From positions 1 to 10,095 of the forward strand of contig CAZPEM010000120.1 in assembly GCA_964585575.1 (NCBI GenBank): a DNA stretch of 10,095 bases, read 5' to 3'. This DNA is from UBA4655 sp964585575. GTDB lineage: Bacteria > Planctomycetota > Planctomycetia > Pirellulales > UBA1268. The notes below the pieces were generated by a model. It was not told the DNA's origin and searched no databases. It worked only from the letters and a program-made list of their open reading frames with translations. Made by a program: the position numbers and the translations under genes. Shown piece after piece: positions 1-6,211 of the stretch; position 1 is the stretch's first letter; every line of letters starts with the position of its first letter.

Positions 1-133
1 TGATGAACCGCACCTCCCGCGGAAAGGTGCTCCAGATGTGCGAGTGACTGCCGAGGAGCTCGCCCGTGATCGTGGTGCCGCTGCGGCCGCTTCCGCCGAC
101 GAACACCGGTCGCACTCGTGGAATGGCTGTCAT
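1..133 (-). CDS. Sulfotransferase, N-terminal fragment (cut by window edge)
   Basis: Reading the minus strand from an ATG at 133 gives 44 uninterrupted codons to the window edge. Residues 10-30 read V-F-V-G-G-S-G-R-S-G-T-T-I-T-G-E-L-L-G-S-H. The G-S-G-R-S-G-T-T stretch (residues 14-21) is the 5'-phosphosulfate-binding loop of PAPS-dependent sulfotransferases, preceded by the usual hydrophobic beta strand. Such enzymes move sulfate from PAPS to a hydroxyl or amine, here probably on a glycan given the neighbours, though the substrate is not visible. No strong Shine-Dalgarno lies before the ATG, so the start rests on the loop lying near the N-terminus as the family expects. The gene is transcribed away from the second sulfotransferase at 347. 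The rest of the protein, including the 3'-phosphate-binding motif, lies outside the window. The family call is good; the substrate is unknown. Confidence 0.8.
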   Translation of the reverse strand, partial: MTAIPRVRPVFVGGSGRSGTTITGELLGSHSHIWSTFPREVRFI

Positions 134-157
134 GGCTGCGACCGAACTTTCCCGGCG

Positions 158-186
158 AGGCTAACGCACCCGGGTGATTCCCTCAA
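158..186 (-). promoter_or_regulatory. Candidate sigma70-type promoter for the left sulfotransferase
   Basis: On the minus strand a TTGAGG box (186-181) is followed after exactly 17 bp by TAGCCT (163-158). Four of six bases match the -35 consensus and three of six the -10 consensus, with T1, A2 and T6 kept. Initiation would fall near 151, giving a leader of about 18 nt before the ATG at 133. The position and spacing are right, but the boxes are imperfect and promoter rules for this organism are unknown. Confidence 0.33.
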
Positions 187-222
187 GCACCCGCCGGCTG
201 TCGTATGTCCCTCCACCGGGTG
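167..222. repeat. Pair of CACC(C)GGGTG palindromes in the divergent intergenic region
   Basis: A perfect 10-bp palindrome CACCCGGGTG occupies 167-176 and a 9-bp version CACCGGGTG occupies 214-222. Their centres are about 47 bp apart, and a half-like CACCCGG lies at 256-262. The first falls in the spacer of the minus-strand promoter candidate, where a repressor could act. Operator function is inference, since GC-rich DNA makes such words fairly often. Confidence 0.3.
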
Positions 223-296
223 CCTGCTCGGCGAAACCTTCCATCCCCCCGAGACCACCCGGCTCCTCGAGCAGTCGATGGAATCCCGAAGCCTCG

Positions 297-326
297 TTGA
301 CACGCGGCACTCCAGGGCAGTATCTC
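297..326 (+). promoter_or_regulatory. Candidate sigma70-type promoter for the plus-strand polysaccharide genes
   Basis: A perfect -35 box TTGACA sits at 297-302. A weak -10 candidate TATCTC lies at 321-326 after an 18-bp spacer and keeps the first three consensus bases. Transcription would begin around 333, leaving a leader of about 14 nt that contains the GAGGTGA ribosome-binding site. The exact -35 match just upstream of the first gene of a five-gene run is the main support. The -10 is poor, so an activator or another sigma factor may be involved. Confidence 0.42.
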
Positions 327-337
327 CCCGGGCTCAC

Positions 338-344
338 GAGGTGA
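338..344 (+). promoter_or_regulatory. Ribosome-binding site that fixes the start at 347
   Basis: GAGGTGA is complementary to the 3' end of 16S rRNA, and its GAGG core ends 5 nt before the ATG at 347. This favours 347 over the upstream in-frame ATGs, whose added residues (about 100) look non-coding, overlap the promoter and would run into the divergent gene. Confidence 0.6.
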
Positions 345-346
345 AC

Positions 347-1060
347 ATGACGATCGGGGAGTTCGGTCTCAGACTTTCCAGGCTGTATCAGACACCGCAG
401 CCAACGGTGCGGAAGGTGCATTTCCTGCATGTCGGGAAGTGCGCTGGCACCGCCATCAAGGATCTTGCGTCGCAGATCAACGCGCTGCGTGCCGGCCCGC
501 AGATCATCCCACACGGCCACGCCCGAAAACTCGCCGAATTGCCCGAGGATGCGGAGTATTTCTTCTCGGCACGGCATCCGATCAGCCGCTTCAAGAGCGC
601 GTTCTCCATGCGCAAACGCAAGGAGCAGCCCCGTCTCTATCGCGAATGGACCGAGGGCGAGCGCGAGGCGTTTCTCCGGTTTCCCGAGGCGAACGATCTC
701 GCAGAGAGCCTGTTCGCTCCGGGTCCGCCCGGACGCCAGGCGTTCGCCGCGATGCAGAGCATCGGCCACATGTCCTTCCAGCACCTTCGGTTCAAGGTGC
801 GTGACATTTTTGGGGCGCGCCCGCCGCTCTGCGTGCTCCGCCAGGAACAACTGAGCCATGATGTCGGCCATCTCCTCCGACTGCTCGGCGTCGACGGCGA
901 GGTCTCGCTCCCCACGGATCCCGCGAGTGCGCATCGAAGCGACTCCGCCCAGTCTCCGCCCTTGAGCGAGAAGGCGATCGCAAACCTGACGACGTGGTAC
1001 GCGGCGGACATCGAATACTACCGGCGGATCGATGCGTGGATGAACGAGCAGGTGCCATGA
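347..1060 (+). CDS. Sulfotransferase (Sulfotransfer_2-like)
   Basis: A 237-residue protein with both PAPS-binding signatures of the carbohydrate sulfotransferase group. The 5'-phosphosulfate loop is H-V-G-K-C-A-G-T-A-I-K at residues 28-38, matching the family pattern P-K-x-x-G-T-S with K31 as the likely catalytic lysine. The 3'-phosphate site is F-S-A-R-H-P-I-S-R-F-K-S-A-F at residues 73-86, matching R-(D/N/H)-P-x-x-R-x-x-S-x-(F/Y). There is no signal peptide or membrane segment, so it probably acts in the cytoplasm on a nucleotide- or lipid-linked sugar. The start was chosen for its strong GAGGTGA site. The reading frame is open back to about 38, but that extension resembles no protein. Its TGA overlaps the ATG of the next gene by 4 bp, implying translational coupling with the capsule protein. 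It is first in the plus-strand run and divergent from another sulfotransferase. The substrate is unknown. Confidence 0.85.
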   Translation: MTIGEFGLRLSRLYQTPQPTVRKVHFLHVGKCAGTAIKDLASQINALRAGPQIIPHGHARKLAELPEDAEYFFSARHPISRFKSAFSMRKRKEQPRLYREWTEGEREAFLRFPEANDLAESLFAPGPPGRQAFAAMQSIGHMSFQHLRFKVRDIFGARPPLCVLRQEQLSHDVGHLLRLLGVDGEVSLPTDPASAHRSDSAQSPPLSEKAIANLTTWYAADIEYYRRIDAWMNEQVP

Positions 1061-2196
1061 TCCACAAAGCCCTGTCGACGTATCACGCATTCCGAGATGC
1101 CCGCCACGCGAGGCTGTTGCTGAAGGAACAGGACGCGCGTCGCCTCGAGGCTCCGCTCGACATCGAGCGGCTCTTTCCGGACGGAGGCACGGATCGCCGC
1201 ATCCTGCTGCTCGTCGAACGCGAGGAACTGCATGGCCGCGCTTTTTTTCTGCAGAGCCTTGGGGCGAGAATCGTTCGCGGCATGCCGGACCGTCCCCAAC
1301 CCGATGACGTGGCCATCTGCTTCGGCCATACCTCGCTCGAGCGACATGCGGGGGCGTTGCGGCGAAGCGGCATCGAGAATCTGCTGCTGTTCGAGGCCGG
1401 TTTTCTCCGCAGCGTGCTCCTCGACAACTCGTCGTCGGTTTTCGACCAGTCGCTCTGTTTTTTCGTCGACGACCTGGGATTCCAATTCGATCCGACGAGG
1501 CCGACCAGGATCGAACGGCTGCTGAACGATCCGCACCAGGCCCTGACATCAGCCGACCTGTTGCGGGCCCGGGCGCTCCGCGACCGCCTCGTGAGCACGC
1601 AGCTCACGAAGTACAACGATCAGACGGTGCGTGTTCCGCTCGGTCCGAAGCGGTCGGCCCGGGTGCTGGTCGTCGAGCAGGCCCGCGACGACTGGGCGGT
1701 CGTCGCCAGCGGCGGCGGCCGCCGCTGCTTCGACTCCATGCTGCGGGCGGCGATCGACGAAAACCCGGGTGCGGAAATCATCGTCAAGGTGCACCCCGAC
1801 ACCCTCGACGGCAAGCGGGGCGGCCTGCGGCGGTCGTACTTCGGCAGGTTGCAAGACGACGCCCGTATCACGATCATCCGCGAGAAGGTGAACCCCTTCT
1901 CGCTCCTCGAGACGATCGACCGGGTGTACGTGTTCTCCTCGATGCTCGGCTTCGAGGCGCTGCTCATGGGCAAGGAAGTGCACGTCTTCGGCGGGCCTTG
2001 CTACGCGGGCTGGGGGCTCACGCATGATCGTCGGTCCTTCCCTCGCCGCACCCGGCGCCGCACGCTCGACGAACTCGTGCACGTCGTCTATTTCCAGTAT
2101 CAGAAGTACAAAAATCTCGCGGGCGAGTGGTGCAGCCCGGAGGAGGCCGTCGGCATCCTGCTCGATCTTCGGGAGCGATACAGGGCGGCCGCGTGA
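1057..2196 (+). CDS. KpsC/KpsS-like capsule polysaccharide protein
   Basis: A 379-residue protein of the Capsule_synth family, which includes the KpsC and KpsS beta-Kdo transferases that build the Kdo linker on a lipid anchor for Gram-negative group 2 capsules. Visible family landmarks, in order: E-A-G-F-L-R-S (113-119), F-V-D-D-L-G-F-Q-F-D-P-T-R-P-T-R (136-151), V-L-V-V-E-Q at 203-208, K-V-H-P-D at 244-248, S-S-M-L-G-F-E-A-L-L (294-303), Y-A-G-W-G-L-T (316-322) and a tail with C-S-P-E-E-A. It is about the size of a single module, whereas KpsC is usually a tandem two-module protein of about 670 residues. The ATG at 1057 overlaps the previous TGA and is preceded by a weak AGGTG. A longer frame from 994 would lie inside the sulfotransferase gene and is rejected. 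From memory the first motif usually reads E-D-G-F; the Ala here is odd. Family assignment is firm; Kdo as donor is inference. Confidence 0.85.
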   Translation: MIHKALSTYHAFRDARHARLLLKEQDARRLEAPLDIERLFPDGGTDRRILLLVEREELHGRAFFLQSLGARIVRGMPDRPQPDDVAICFGHTSLERHAGALRRSGIENLLLFEAGFLRSVLLDNSSSVFDQSLCFFVDDLGFQFDPTRPTRIERLLNDPHQALTSADLLRARALRDRLVSTQLTKYNDQTVRVPLGPKRSARVLVVEQARDDWAVVASGGGRRCFDSMLRAAIDENPGAEIIVKVHPDTLDGKRGGLRRSYFGRLQDDARITIIREKVNPFSLLETIDRVYVFSSMLGFEALLMGKEVHVFGGPCYAGWGLTHDRRSFPRRTRRRTLDELVHVVYFQYQKYKNLAGEWCSPEEAVGILLDLRERYRAAA

Positions 2197-2235
2197 CAGA
2201 GCAGCCGAGCGACAGGGTAGCCACGTGACAGGTGC

Positions 2236-2253
2236 GGACGCTCTCGGGCGTCC
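2236..2253. other. Small hairpin in the 87-bp gap before the first PPT gene
   Basis: GGACGC (2236-2241) and GCGTCC (2248-2253) form a 6-bp stem with a 6-nt loop. No T tract follows, so it is not a typical terminator. It lies 14 nt before an AAAGGAAG ribosome-binding site (2268-2275). It might stabilise or process the transcript between the genes. The gap otherwise shows only an 8-bp direct repeat CGTGACAG (2192-2199 and 2224-2231). Confidence 0.25.
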
Positions 2254-2283
2254 AGGCGAACGAAACGAAAGGAAGCGTCGATC

Positions 2284-3303
2284 ATGTTTGATGTCTTCAG
2301 CCGTCGTGCATCCAAGACGTCCCGGCGGGGTCGTCCCACCACGGAACAGCACGACATCGTGTCGGCGTTCAGGCTCGCCGGGCAGGACGGGGAGCCTGCG
2401 GCGACCTCCCCCGTTGCCTTCATGCACTACCGCACGTCGATCTTCAACCTGGGCGACTATCTGAGCAGCCCGAGGCATTACCTTCACTTCACGCCGGCGG
2501 CCGGTCGCGGGCCGGTCGCGGTCGTGGGCGGCGGCGTCTTCGGCCGCTACGAACGGATCCGGGGCCCTGGGGCGGCGATCGACATCGAGAGCCGGGCACG
2601 CGTGGCCTGGGCGGTCGGGCTGAGCCTCAAGGGAAGCGACGGCGGCGGGGTGGAGCGGCTGGCGGAGATGGCGGCGTCGTACGACGCCGTCAGCACCCGC
2701 GATCCGGATCACACGAGCGAGAACGTGCCTTTTTGTCCGTGCTCGAGCGTGCTCAATGCAATCGTCGACATCCCGCCCGGCGACCGCACGGGCGTGCTTC
2801 TCAATTTCGACCCCAGGGCAAGCGGCCGCAATCCGCTGGCGATGCTCGCCACGTTCCGTGACGTGGTCGTCGGGGTCAACGCCGTGTCGGAACGCGACTT
2901 TCGTCGGCACTTCACCCGTTGCAACCGCATCGTCACGAACTCCTACCACACGGCGTTTTGGGGACTGCTCTCCGGGCGGGAAGTCGCGATCGTCGGCTTT
3001 TCCTCGAAGTACGACAGCATTCGCGCCATGTTCAACCTCGCGGTTTCGCCGCGGCACTATGCGATGGGCGATGCGGAAAGCCTCCGCGCCGCCATTGCCG
3101 CGAGCCTGGCGGGAGGGCCCTTCGCGAGGCTCGATGACGCGGCGGCGTGGCGTCGCCGGTTCCGCGACCTGAACATGGCTTATGCGGCGAGGCTCGTGTC
3201 GGCGGGCCTCTTCGAGCGGATCGAACCGGTCAAGGACGATGACGACGCACTCGATCGTCGCGAGGGGGAGATCTTCGCCGAATATGTGCTCCGGGAGTGG
3301 TAA
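2284..3303 (+). CDS. Polysaccharide pyruvyl transferase family protein (first copy)
   Basis: A 339-residue protein with features of the PS_pyruv_trans family, which transfers pyruvate from phosphoenolpyruvate to sugars as ketals (CsaB-, WcaK- and ExoV-like proteins). Seen in order: F-N-L-G-D-Y-L-S-S-P (54-63), the N-terminal N-x-G-D type motif; V-G-G-G-V-F-G (81-87), the usual GGG after the first beta strand; V-S-T-R-D-P (136-141), the common (S/V)-x-R-D element; C-P-C-S-S (151-155); and N-S-Y-H-T-A-F-W-G-L-L-S-G-R (219-232), the conserved R/S-x-H-x-x-x-x-A-x-x-x-G region of the second domain. No signal peptide or membrane segment is seen. The ATG follows AAAGGAAG with a slightly long spacer. 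The highly acidic D-D-D-D run near residue 318 is in a poorly conserved C-terminus. It sits between a capsule gene and a GT9-like gene. Several family members have unknown activity, so pyruvylation itself is inference. Confidence 0.8.
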   Translation: MFDVFSRRASKTSRRGRPTTEQHDIVSAFRLAGQDGEPAATSPVAFMHYRTSIFNLGDYLSSPRHYLHFTPAAGRGPVAVVGGGVFGRYERIRGPGAAIDIESRARVAWAVGLSLKGSDGGGVERLAEMAASYDAVSTRDPDHTSENVPFCPCSSVLNAIVDIPPGDRTGVLLNFDPRASGRNPLAMLATFRDVVVGVNAVSERDFRRHFTRCNRIVTNSYHTAFWGLLSGREVAIVGFSSKYDSIRAMFNLAVSPRHYAMGDAESLRAAIAASLAGGPFARLDDAAAWRRRFRDLNMAYAARLVSAGLFERIEPVKDDDDALDRREGEIFAEYVLREW

Positions 3304-3356
3304 AACCCGCGAGCCGTGACTTCAAGGCGAAGCATCTCCCGGCTGGAAATATTCGC

Positions 3357-4628
3357 ATGCCGCTCCGTATGGATGCCATCCCAATTCCCCGCCTCGGAAG
3401 GCTCGACGCCCGCGGGATTCCGCACGCCGTGGGGCGTTGTATGGCGTCTCGCTGCCTCGATCCGCTGCGGCAAGTGGGGGCTGAGGCCGCGTTCCTGGCC
3501 GGCAACTTCGACACGGCGCTGACTCGCTATCGGCGCATCCGACGTGATCCCGACATGCTGGCCCGCGCGCGGTTCATGGACGATTGGATACGGTTCCACC
3601 GAGGAGATTTTGCGGTCGGCTGGCCGCGGTACGTGGGTGCCGACTTCGAGGAACCGGCGGTCGCGTCGCATCGCGGGGCTGAAGTGCGAGTCGCCGACCC
3701 GCGTCGGCCAGAGGAGCTGGCGGCGCAACTCGGGATGCGCCGCTGGCGGGGCGGGGAGCCGCCTGCAGGCCGACTCCTCGTCTGGTTCAACTTTCGCGAC
3801 AGCCTCGGCGGTGAGATTCTCGTCAGCCGGCTGATCCGATCCCTCCAGCGGGCGTATCCCGTTCCACTCGTGTTGGCCTGTTGCCGGCGGCTGTTGGATC
3901 TGTTTCGTGCCACGTTTACGGACTGCGAGGTCGTCGATGCCGCCGGCGATCTCCGGCAGATCGCTGGCCATTGCCCCCACTACGTGATGGCGCGTGACTT
4001 GCTGGGCATGCTCGTGCGACAGGCCGACGACTTCTCGCAGCCCGCCGAGGAACGGCTGCTCGTCCCCGATGCATCCCGCCGTCCGCGGGCGGGCGACGGG
4101 ACGCGGCCACAGGTGGCGATTGCGTGGAAGACGACCAATCGCACCGAGGGGCGGTTTCGAAACGCTCCGCTGACGAAGCTGGCGGAAATTCTCGGTCGCC
4201 ACGACATCGACTGGCACATCGCCCAGCATGGCGACATCGAACGCGACCTGGCGACGTTGCGCCGGCACGTGCATGCTTCGCGACTACACGTCGATTCAAT
4301 CGACGTGTCCTCCGACATCGCTTCGCTCGCGGGGCAACTCCTCGCGATGGATTCCGTGGTCACGATCGACAACTCGCTGCTCCATCTTGCCGGCGGCCTG
4401 GGCTTGCCGACGTTCGGCCTGTTGACGATCCCGGCCTACTGGGCATGGCCGGCGGAGGGCTCGGAGAGCCGCTGGTACGCCTCGGTCCGCGTGCTGCGGC
4501 AGGAGCGGGCTGGTGCTTGGGACGGCGTGTTCCGGGCGCTCGACGCCGTGCTTGGAGATCACCTCGTGCGGACCGCGAGACATCCGACCGAGAGCGAGGC
4601 GACCGCCATAGGAATTGACGCGAGATGA
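3357..4628 (+). CDS. GT9-like (heptosyltransferase-fold) protein with TPR-like N-terminus
   Basis: A 423-residue protein from the ATG at 3357. Residues about 42-95 form helical, TPR-like repeats (L-A-G-N-F-D-T-A-L-x-x-Y-R-R-I, then H-R-G-D-F-A-V-G-W-P-R-Y). Residues about 140-400 match the domain usually fused to such TPRs: W-F-N-F-R-D-S-L-G-G-E-I-L (143-155), V-A-I-A-W-K (253-258), then T-I-D-N-S-L-L-H-L-A-G-G-L-G (336-349) and W-Y-A-S-V-R-V-L-R-Q (373-382). These correspond to the GT9/ADP-heptose heptosyltransferase C-domain, where a D-(T/N)-x-x-x-H-L-A-G element helps bind the nucleotide sugar. The glycine-rich turn reads G-G where relatives generally have G-D. Start is uncertain: the frame is open from a GTG at 3297 overlapping the previous stop, and ATG 3369 is also possible; none has a good ribosome-binding site. 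The stop overlaps the next ATG by 4 bp. Sugar donor unknown. Confidence 0.75.
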   Translation: MPLRMDAIPIPRLGRLDARGIPHAVGRCMASRCLDPLRQVGAEAAFLAGNFDTALTRYRRIRRDPDMLARARFMDDWIRFHRGDFAVGWPRYVGADFEEPAVASHRGAEVRVADPRRPEELAAQLGMRRWRGGEPPAGRLLVWFNFRDSLGGEILVSRLIRSLQRAYPVPLVLACCRRLLDLFRATFTDCEVVDAAGDLRQIAGHCPHYVMARDLLGMLVRQADDFSQPAEERLLVPDASRRPRAGDGTRPQVAIAWKTTNRTEGRFRNAPLTKLAEILGRHDIDWHIAQHGDIERDLATLRRHVHASRLHVDSIDVSSDIASLAGQLLAMDSVVTIDNSLLHLAGGLGLPTFGLLTIPAYWAWPAEGSESRWYASVRVLRQERAGAWDGVFRALDAVLGDHLVRTARHPTESEATAIGIDAR

Positions 4629-5980
4629 AAATCGTCGTTCTCAACTACACGGGCGACCGGGCCAACTGGGGATGCCAGGCCACGAGCCGCAATCTGCTCT
4701 CATTTCTTCGGTCGAGCCTGCACGGCCTGCCGGGCCTCGAGATCGTCACTGTCCCGCTCCCGAAGGGGCACGTGGTCGATGAACTGGTGGCCGCCGCACA
4801 CGGCGCGAGGCTCCGCTCGATCTATGGCACCGAGCATCCGACGGCCGAAGACCTCCTTTTTCTCGCGAGCCTGACCCGTGAACGATTTGGCGACGTCCTC
4901 ACGGACGTGGAAACGGCTGACGCCGTCGTTTTCCAAGGCGAGGGCACGGTCGGCCCGCAGGCATATCTGCGGCACGTCCAGCTCTTCGGGCCGCCGTTTC
5001 TGGCGGTGCATCTGTGGCGCAGGCCGGTGCTCGCCATGAACCAGACCCTCTATGCGTGTGATGCCGAAGATGCCGAGACCCTTCGCCGTATCTTCGGCGG
5101 CTTCGCACTCGTCGCAGTCCGGGAGGCAAGGTCCTACGCGTTCGCGCGTCGGATCGGCCTCGACGGCGCCATCCTCTGCCCGGATTTGGCGTTTGCGGAC
5201 TCGACACCCGTTCCTACGACGCATGCCCCCTTGCCGACGATTCCTTACTTTTGCATCTCGGGCTCGGCGGTGCTCCAGACTTACGGCGTCGGAGCGATGA
5301 TCGAGGCGGTGCGGCAGATCTCGGTCCGCCACGGACTCAGGCCGGTGTTCATGTTCTCACGGCCAACCGATGGAAACATCGTCCGCAAGGCCGAGAGGCT
5401 CTTGGACGGAGTGCCCTTCGATGTCGTTTCCGGCGTTGACCACGACCGATTCGAGCAGATTCTGCCGCTACTCGCGGGGGCCGTCCTGGTGCTCGGAGGT
5501 CGCTACCACACCGCGATCAGCGCGCTGGCGGAGGGCACGCCGGTGATCCTGCTGCCCGGGAACACGTTCAAGAGCGAGGGGCTCGGCCCGATGCTCGGAC
5601 TCGAGATCCCCGTCATCTCCTCCCAGGACACATCCGCCATCGTGGCCGAGGCCGACCGGATCGTCGGAGACGGAGAGCGGCTGCGGGAACGGATTCACGA
5701 CGCGGTCCACCGCGTTCGTGGGCTGCACGCCCGGTTCAGCGACGTCGTACGTCGGTTCGTGACCGGGGCGACTACGACGGCGATCCCGGACTGCCTGAGG
5801 CCTGAGCCGCCGATGTTTCCGGCGACGGGCCCGCACGACGCCCTTTACCGCGAGAAGAATCGCACGGCCGACAGTCCGTCAGCGCTGCTCAGCCGCTGGC
5901 GGCTTCACCGGCTGCGGAAAACCGACGATTTTCGGCGCTCGCTCGAGGCGAGCCTCGCGCCGGTGCTGAAGGATCGATGA
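4625..5980 (+). CDS. Polysaccharide pyruvyl transferase family protein (second copy)
   Basis: A 451-residue PS_pyruv_trans family protein of a different subtype from the one at 2284. Seen: N-Y-T-G-D-R-A-N-W-G-C-Q-A-T-S (7-21), the N-terminal N-x-G-(D/C)-x-A motif; D-A-V-V-F-Q-G-E-G-T-V-G-P (99-111), a G-x-G element after a beta strand; V-A-V-R-E-A-R-S (163-170), the R-(D/E) motif; C-P-D-L-A-F (185-190); and G-G-R-Y-H-T-A-I-S-A-L-A-E-G-T-P (291-306) followed by F-K-S-E-G-L, the strongly conserved G-x-R-x-H-x-x-x-x-A-x-x-x-G-x-P block. It has a better family signature than the first copy. The last 70 residues are a basic extension without family motifs. It is translationally coupled by ATGA to the GT9-like gene, suggesting the two products are needed in ratio. 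Role: pyruvate-ketal addition to a glycan, or a related transfer; acceptor not visible. Confidence 0.85.
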   Translation: MKIVVLNYTGDRANWGCQATSRNLLSFLRSSLHGLPGLEIVTVPLPKGHVVDELVAAAHGARLRSIYGTEHPTAEDLLFLASLTRERFGDVLTDVETADAVVFQGEGTVGPQAYLRHVQLFGPPFLAVHLWRRPVLAMNQTLYACDAEDAETLRRIFGGFALVAVREARSYAFARRIGLDGAILCPDLAFADSTPVPTTHAPLPTIPYFCISGSAVLQTYGVGAMIEAVRQISVRHGLRPVFMFSRPTDGNIVRKAERLLDGVPFDVVSGVDHDRFEQILPLLAGAVLVLGGRYHTAISALAEGTPVILLPGNTFKSEGLGPMLGLEIPVISSQDTSAIVAEADRIVGDGERLRERIHDAVHRVRGLHARFSDVVRRFVTGATTTAIPDCLRPEPPMFPATGPHDALYREKNRTADSPSALLSRWRLHRLRKTDDFRRSLEASLAPVLKDR

Positions 5981-6012
5981 CGGACAGGCCAACGCCCGCC
6001 GCGAACACCCCC

Positions 6013-6096
6013 CAATAGACGCATCATCCAGTCTTTTTCCGGCGTCTCGTCGTCGTCGATGAAGCAGAGGGCGTCGGCGTCGCTTGCCCAAGCCCC
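6013..6096 (-). pseudogene. Relic of a family 2 glycosyltransferase (about 28 codons)
   Basis: On the minus strand, codons 6096 to 6013 read G-A-W-A-S-D-A-D-A-L-C-F-I-D-D-D-E-T-P-E, then K-D-W-M-M-R-L-L. This matches the nucleotide-sugar-binding heart of GT2 enzymes, where a hydrophobic strand leads into D-D-(D/E) and then a short P-x-x-(D/N)-W-(L/M). There is an in-frame stop just upstream (6099-6097) and another further up. No start codon or remaining GT2 sequence is recognisable, and downstream the frame runs into the antisense of the pyruvyl transferase end. The best reading is a decayed remnant of a gene formerly on the other strand, in the only gap over 200 bp between these genes. It could be chance antisense, but the motif is long for that. 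Confidence 0.5.
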
Positions 6097-6115
6097 TCAC
6101 GCTGCCCGGTCGCCC

Positions 6116-6144
6116 TTGACGTCCTGAACCGATGCACCTATTCA
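6116..6144 (+). promoter_or_regulatory. Candidate promoter for the adenylation-carrier-hydrolase gene
   Basis: TTGACG (6116-6121, five of six -35 bases) is separated by exactly 17 bp from TATTCA (6139-6144, first three -10 bases correct). Initiation near 6151 would give a leader of about 60 nt. Together with the 231-bp gap and the antisense relic, this suggests the gene can be transcribed independently of the five genes before it. Confidence 0.42.
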
Positions 6145-6162
6145 CCCCTCCGAATCGACGCG

Positions 6163-6175
6163 CCGGGGTCCCCGG
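6163..6175. other. GC-rich palindrome in the presumed leader
   Basis: CCGGGGTCCCCGG is a perfect 13-base palindrome around a central T and can fold as a 5-bp stem with a 3-nt GTC loop. A CCTCCG (6147-6152) could also pair with CGGAGG (6173-6178), giving an alternative fold. The start codon at 6212 has no visible Shine-Dalgarno, so leader structure might matter for translation. Weak evidence. Confidence 0.25.
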
Positions 6176-6211
6176 AGGCTATTCGCCAGCGGCCGCCCGA
6201 CTCGAACCACC

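Noticed and set aside
38..346. N-terminal extension of the sulfotransferase back to 38
   Set aside because: The added residues resemble no protein, overlap the divergent sulfotransferase coding region and both promoter candidates, and the start at 347 has a strong ribosome-binding site.
161..1549. 462-codon minus-strand frame that could be taken for a gene upstream of the left sulfotransferase
   Set aside because: It is antisense to the PAPS motifs of the sulfotransferase at 347 and to the KpsC/S-like start, with non-protein-like composition.
2192..2231. Direct repeat CGTGACAG twice, 32 bp apart
   Set aside because: Eight bases, one copy overlapping a stop codon, and no further structure; likely coincidence.
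1549..3057. 502-codon minus-strand open frame
   Set aside because: It crosses two well-supported plus-strand genes and the gap between them and has no recognisable domain; antisense shadow.
6028..6042. Run of five T after a possible stem near 6033, as a terminator for the second pyruvyl transferase gene
   Set aside because: No GC-rich stem precedes the T run, and those bases belong to the antisense glycosyltransferase relic.
5879..6145. 88-codon minus-strand frame across the gap
   Set aside because: Its translation is Arg-rich and featureless; the glycosyltransferase-like signal lies in a different frame of the same strand.
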